DNA from: Streptomyces sp. TS71-3
GTDB lineage: Bacteria > Actinomycetota > Actinomycetes > Streptomycetales > Streptomycetaceae
Assembly: GCF_018327685.1 (NCBI RefSeq)
Contig: NZ_BNEL01000003.1
Location: 3,286,001-3,350,000 of the forward strand
Length of the DNA stretch: 64,000 nucleotides
Reading direction: 5' to 3'
The first letter of the stretch is position 1. Each line of letters starts with the position of its first letter. The notes beneath the pieces are model-generated. The model was not told the origin of the DNA, made no database searches, and worked only from the letters and a program-made list of their open reading frames with translations. Shown here piece by piece: positions 60,949 to 64,000 of the stretch. The position numbers were made by a program, and so were the translations under genes.

Positions 60949-61743
60949 TCAGCGCGCCGGCTCCGGCAGCGGCTCGCCTGTCTCCAGCAGCGTCTTGAGG
61001 CTGGACAGCAGCGCGGGCCAGCCCTCGCGGATCAGCTTGCGCACGGTGCCGTCCGGCTCCAGGTCGTCGTGCACCACCGTCAGCTTCACCAGCTCGCCCG
61101 CGGGCTCGATCTCGAACGTCACCTTCGAACGGCGCTCGCTGCGGATCCGGTCGAGCACGTCCTGCGGCAGGCCCGACGCCTTGCCCCACTCGGGCGTGAA
61201 GGTGTGCCACGTGTAGGAGAGGCGGCGGCCGGGCTCGGCTTCCAGCACGACCTGCTCGGGATCGGCGATCCTGCCGCCCTCGCCGTCCCAGACCACGGGT
61301 GAGCCGGGCTGCCAGTCCGACTCCAGGGCCGGGCCCCAGTACCGTCGGGTGAACTCCGGGTCGGTGAGCGCCTGCCAGAGCCGTTCGGGGGTGGTGCGGA
61401 TATAGGTCTTGTACACGAAGGGACCGGTGTCCATCGTCGTCTGCTCCAATGCTGCCTTGAGGTCGGTGAGCGCACGGGCCCGTTCCCGGTCGTACTGGCT
61501 GATCCAGCGGTCCGCCACGGCGTTGATCGGTGCGGCGTTCAGGTAGTGCAGCTTCTGCCGGCCGCTGCGTGCCGTCGTCACCAGGCCCGCGGCCTCCAGG
61601 ACGGCCAGATGCTTGCTCACGGACTGCCGGGCCATCTCAAGACCGGCGCACAGCTCGGTCAGGCTCTGCCCGTTGCGGTTCTTCAGGCTGTCCAGCAGCC
61701 TGCGGCGGCTGGCGTCGGCCAGCGCCTTGAACACTTCGTCCAT
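60949..61743 (-). CDS. ArsR-AHSA1 (SRPBCC) fusion regulator
   Basis: A 264-residue protein joining an N-terminal ArsR winged helix (EVFKALADASRRRLLDSLKNRNGQSLTELCAGLEMARQSVSKHLAVLEAAGLV) to a C-terminal Aha1/SRPBCC hydrophobic-ligand domain (KTYIRTTPERLWQALTDPEFTRRYWG ... LLETGEPLP). The fusion suggests direct sensing of a hydrophobic small molecule. The strong inverted repeat just upstream contains two GCAGCC-N4-GGCTGC sites that are likely its operators. Divergent from the alpha/beta hydrolase gene. Confidence 0.9.
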   Translation of the reverse strand: MDEVFKALADASRRRLLDSLKNRNGQSLTELCAGLEMARQSVSKHLAVLEAAGLVTTARSGRQKLHYLNAAPINAVADRWISQYDRERARALTDLKAALEQTTMDTGPFVYKTYIRTTPERLWQALTDPEFTRRYWGPALESDWQPGSPVVWDGEGGRIADPEQVVLEAEPGRRLSYTWHTFTPEWGKASGLPQDVLDRIRSERRSKVTFEIEPAGELVKLTVVHDDLEPDGTVRKLIREGWPALLSSLKTLLETGEPLPEPAR

Positions 61744-61770
61744 CGCTCGCTCTGCCCCTGCTCATCTGGT

Positions 61771-61823
61771 ACATGCAGCCTTTCGGCTGCCTTTCCATTA
61801 AAGGCAGCCGAAAGGCTGCATGT
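61771..61823. promoter_or_regulatory. 24-bp perfect inverted repeat with nested operators
   Basis: Arms 61771-61794 and 61800-61823 are perfect reverse complements around the loop CCATT. Each arm itself holds GCAGCC-N4-GGCTGC (61775-61790 and 61804-61819), so two dimer sites lie as mirror images. It sits 28 bp upstream of the ArsR-AHSA1 start and about 115 bp before the divergent hydrolase gene. Confidence 0.85.
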
Positions 61824-61937
61824 CAATCGTGGGCCGGACCGGGCCCCTCCGTGGCCGCCTAGCGACCGGAGTGAGGGTATGACCATGTGCGCCGCACGGC
61901 TGACGGCTGCCACAGAGGGCTCTGATGGGATGGCGGC

Positions 61938-62714
61938 GTGGGTGGACAAGTCGAGTGGTCCGACCGTCGCGTGCTGGATCACGGTGTGGTGGAGGCGGCG
62001 TTCCGTCTGCCCCGGTGGGTGTCGCGGCAGGAGACCGTCGTTCCGGGAGTGCTCTGGCTGCCGCCGTCCCCTCCCTCGTCGCCACCTCCCCTGGTCCTGC
62101 TGGGGCACGGAGGGAGCGGGCACAAGAGAAGCGCGCGGGTCAGCGGCCTGGCCTCCTGGTTCGCGACGCGTCTCGGAGTCGCGTCACTGGCGATCGACGG
62201 GCCGTACCACGGCGATCGAGTCCCCGGCCCGATGCCGTCCGAGGAGTATCAGGCGCGTATCGCCGAAGAGGGGATCGACGTCGTCCTCGATCGCATGACG
62301 GAGGACTGGCGGGCCGCCATAGGCCTCCTCGAATCCTCGCGCGTCGCGGACACCGGAAGGCTCGCGTACCTGGGAATGTCCATGGCAACACGGTTCGGCC
62401 TTCCGCTGGCGGCTGCCCTGGGAGACCGGATCCGCTGCGTCGTCCTCGGCAAGTTCGGTCTCCAGCAGGGACCAGGCATCCCGGACGCCTTGGATGCGCC
62501 GCAACGCGTCGCGGCAGACGCCCGGCGGATCACCGCGCCGGCCCTGTTCCACGTCCAGTGGCACGACGAGGTCTTCCCGAGGAAGGGGCAACTCGCGCTC
62601 TTCGAGGCGCTTGGATCCCCGGACAAGCGACTGATCGGCTATGCCGGCACCCACGGCGAGACCACACCCGAAGCCGTGAACCTCTGGCGCGACTTCATCG
62701 CGCACCATCTCTGA
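61938..62714 (+). CDS. Alpha/beta-hydrolase (dienelactone-hydrolase-like)
   Basis: A 258-residue alpha/beta hydrolase. Oxyanion and nucleophile features: LVLLGHGGSGHK, the nucleophile elbow LGMSMATRFG (Ser), the Asp in VQWHDEVFPRKGQ and the His of AGTHGETTPEAV. No signal peptide; likely a cytoplasmic esterase. GTG start is tentative, ribosome site weak. Its promoter region holds the double operator of the adjacent ArsR-AHSA1 regulator, which may control it. Confidence 0.82.
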   Translation: MGGQVEWSDRRVLDHGVVEAAFRLPRWVSRQETVVPGVLWLPPSPPSSPPPLVLLGHGGSGHKRSARVSGLASWFATRLGVASLAIDGPYHGDRVPGPMPSEEYQARIAEEGIDVVLDRMTEDWRAAIGLLESSRVADTGRLAYLGMSMATRFGLPLAAALGDRIRCVVLGKFGLQQGPGIPDALDAPQRVAADARRITAPALFHVQWHDEVFPRKGQLALFEALGSPDKRLIGYAGTHGETTPEAVNLWRDFIAHHL

Positions 62715-62735
62715 CAGGGCTTCCCGGCAGGGGCC

Positions 62736-63425
62736 TTACAGCGAACCCCGTGCCGGCTCGGCCTCCTCGTACGCGTCGTGCCAGTTCCACCATGCGTACG
62801 GCGGAGTCTGCGGGTAACCCTCGGGCGAGTCCTCCCAGACCTCCTGCCGCCCGAGCGCGGTCATGTCGAGGTAGCTCCACGTGGTCCCCAAGGCCTCGTC
62901 GCCGCGGGAGTTGATGAAGTACGTGCGGAACACGTTGTCGCCGTCGCGGACGAACGCGTTCGTGCCGTGCCACTCGTCCACCCCGAAATCGGCGTCGAAG
63001 CCGTCGGTGATCGTGTACCAGGGCACCGTCCAGCCCATCCGCGCCTTCAGGCGTTCGATGTCCGGCTGCCGTGCGCGCGAGGCGAAGACGAGAGTGGTGT
63101 CGCGCGCGTTCAGGTGGGCGAGGTGGGCCACATGATCGGCCACCATGGAGCAGCCGACGCAGGCGTGGTCCGGCCATCCCGTCACGCCGTCCTCGAAGAA
63201 GGCGCGGTAGACGATCAGCTGACGGCGGCCGTCGAACAGGTCGAGCAGGCTCGCCTTGCCTTCGGGCCCGTCGAACTCGTAGCCCTTGTCCACGGCCATC
63301 CACGGCATCCGGCGGCGCTTCGCGGCCAGTGCGTCCCGGGCGCGGGTCAGCTCCTTCTCCTCCACGAGCAGCTGCCGGCGCGCCGTCTCCCACTCCCGCG
63401 GGGTGACGATCGGAGGTGTGTTCAT
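62736..63425 (-). CDS. DUF899 thioredoxin-like protein
   Basis: A 229-residue DUF899 family protein with a predicted thioredoxin-like fold. Family features: PREWETARRQLLVEEKELTRARDALAAKRRRMPW, VYRAFFEDGVTGWPDHACVGCSMVADHVAHLAHLNARDTTL (with a C-x-x-C) and NVFRTYFINSRGDEALGTTWSYLDMTALGRQE. Function unproven; the Cys pair suggests redox chemistry. ATG at 63425 with AAGGTGG upstream. Convergent with the alpha/beta hydrolase gene (21 bp between stops). Confidence 0.88.
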   Translation of the reverse strand: MNTPPIVTPREWETARRQLLVEEKELTRARDALAAKRRRMPWMAVDKGYEFDGPEGKASLLDLFDGRRQLIVYRAFFEDGVTGWPDHACVGCSMVADHVAHLAHLNARDTTLVFASRARQPDIERLKARMGWTVPWYTITDGFDADFGVDEWHGTNAFVRDGDNVFRTYFINSRGDEALGTTWSYLDMTALGRQEVWEDSPEGYPQTPPYAWWNWHDAYEEAEPARGSL

Positions 63426-63651
63426 GGCGACGTCCACCTTCCACTTCGGTCCGAGCTCGTGCGCTGAGCCGGGGGTGCGTGCTGGAGGCGTGTGCTGGAG
63501 GCGCCGTCCCGCGGAGCCCCTGCCCTCCAGGGTCGGCTGAGATGAGCGCAGGCGCATGTCAGCGCAGCGGAGTCGAACGAGTGTGCGGTGCATCTGGGTG
63601 CTCGGCTATCCGGCGGACTGAACTCCGCACCCGAGATGGAAGATGGTGGAC

Positions 63652-64000
63652 ATGAGCGGACTGTTCTCCCGAGACAGGTCGGCGGTCGGGCCGGGGGCCG
63701 TGCACCTGCCGGACTGGCTGGACCCCGGTGAGCAGCGGGCGCTCCTCGACCATTGCCGTGCGTGGGCGAAACCGCCCGCGGGGCTCCGGGAGGTGCTCAC
63801 TCCCGGTGGCGGGCGCATGTCGGTTCGCCAATTCGGGCTGGGATGGCACTGGTTCCCTTACGGCTATGCGCGTACCGCCGTCGACGGCGACGGAGCCCCG
63901 GTCAAGCCGATGCCGTCCCGGCTGGCCCAGCTCGGGCGCAGGGCGGTGGCGGCCGCCTTCGGGGACGAGAACGCCGGGTACGAGTACGACATCGCACTGA
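63652..64000 (+). CDS. AlkB-like 2-oxoglutarate/Fe(II) dioxygenase, N-terminal part
   Basis: First 116 codons of a gene cut by the window end. Sequence such as VHLPDWLDPGEQRALLDHCRAWA, the TPGGGRMSVRQFGLGWHWFPYGYART block and the final YEYDIAL (which would continue into the family's substrate and iron site) matches bacterial AlkB homologues that oxidatively demethylate DNA or RNA bases. The HxD iron ligands lie beyond the window and cannot be checked. ATG at 63652 with GGTGG five bases upstream. Confidence 0.82.
   Translation, partial: MSGLFSRDRSAVGPGAVHLPDWLDPGEQRALLDHCRAWAKPPAGLREVLTPGGGRMSVRQFGLGWHWFPYGYARTAVDGDGAPVKPMPSRLAQLGRRAVAAAFGDENAGYEYDIAL

Overview
The window is GC-rich (roughly 70% or more) actinobacterial chromosome, almost certainly from a Streptomyces or close relative. 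Evidence: strong third-position G/C bias, frequent GTG/TTG starts with GGAGG-type ribosome sites, Tat-exported hydrolases, a sugar ABC importer without its own ATPase (normally served by the shared ATPase MsiK in streptomycetes), mycothiol- and F420-type enzymes, and streptomycete families such as DUF6421, DUF6986 and DUF5134. It reads as ordinary chromosome with small accessory and decayed patches; no rRNA, convincing tRNA, CRISPR array or intact mobile element was found.

Layout. 0-6.5 kb: a secreted GH2 beta-galactosidase-like enzyme, then a decayed three-gene operon (isopropylmalate-dehydrogenase-like, aminotransferase, acyl-CoA dehydrogenase) still joined by ATGA overlaps but broken by frameshifts and a nonsense codon. 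6.6-23 kb: mostly single metabolic genes: HAD phosphatase and lactonase sharing a DasR-like site, CbiX-like protein, sugar kinase/uracil-DNA glycosylase, Asp-box propeller, homocysteine methyltransferase, old yellow enzyme with divergent ArsR, TetR, second HAD, PAP2, M56 peptidase/DUF5134, VOC, GNAT, GDPD. 23-33.7 kb: DUF6421-SDR-threonine aldolase operon, thioredoxin-like protein, cysteine-rich leader peptide with flavin reductase, etfBA, DUF6986 aldolase-like protein, and a disrupted Ser/Thr kinase.

33.8-42.5 kb is a carbohydrate region: LacI regulator and ROK protein around a perfect operator, a lipoprotein-permease-permease importer ending in a 17-bp terminator stem, an integrase remnant, a small four-cysteine secreted protein and a Tat-exported PL10 pectate lyase. 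42.7-49.1 kb: GH25 lysozyme-holin pair, P-loop/Nudix fusion, MBL hydrolase, M20 peptidase, geranylgeranyl-reductase-like flavoprotein. 49.4-55.1 kb: F420-type nitroreductase, MarR, SDR, TetR and a two-component system, with repeated operator-like words. 55.3-64 kb: mycothiol-dependent isomerase family protein, MFS transporter, a DeoR-SIS-aldolase amino-sugar module, an ArsR-AHSA1 fusion with a striking 24-bp inverted repeat upstream, alpha/beta hydrolase, DUF899 protein, and the start of an AlkB-like dioxygenase cut by the window edge.

Best candidate for undescribed biology is the DUF6421 operon at 23.4-26.7 kb: DUF6421 shows a His/Asp/Glu motif pair reminiscent of M49-type metallopeptidases and is tightly linked to an oxidoreductase and a PLP aldolase. 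The regulatory layer is also informative: several operators can be read directly as palindromes shared between neighbouring promoters.
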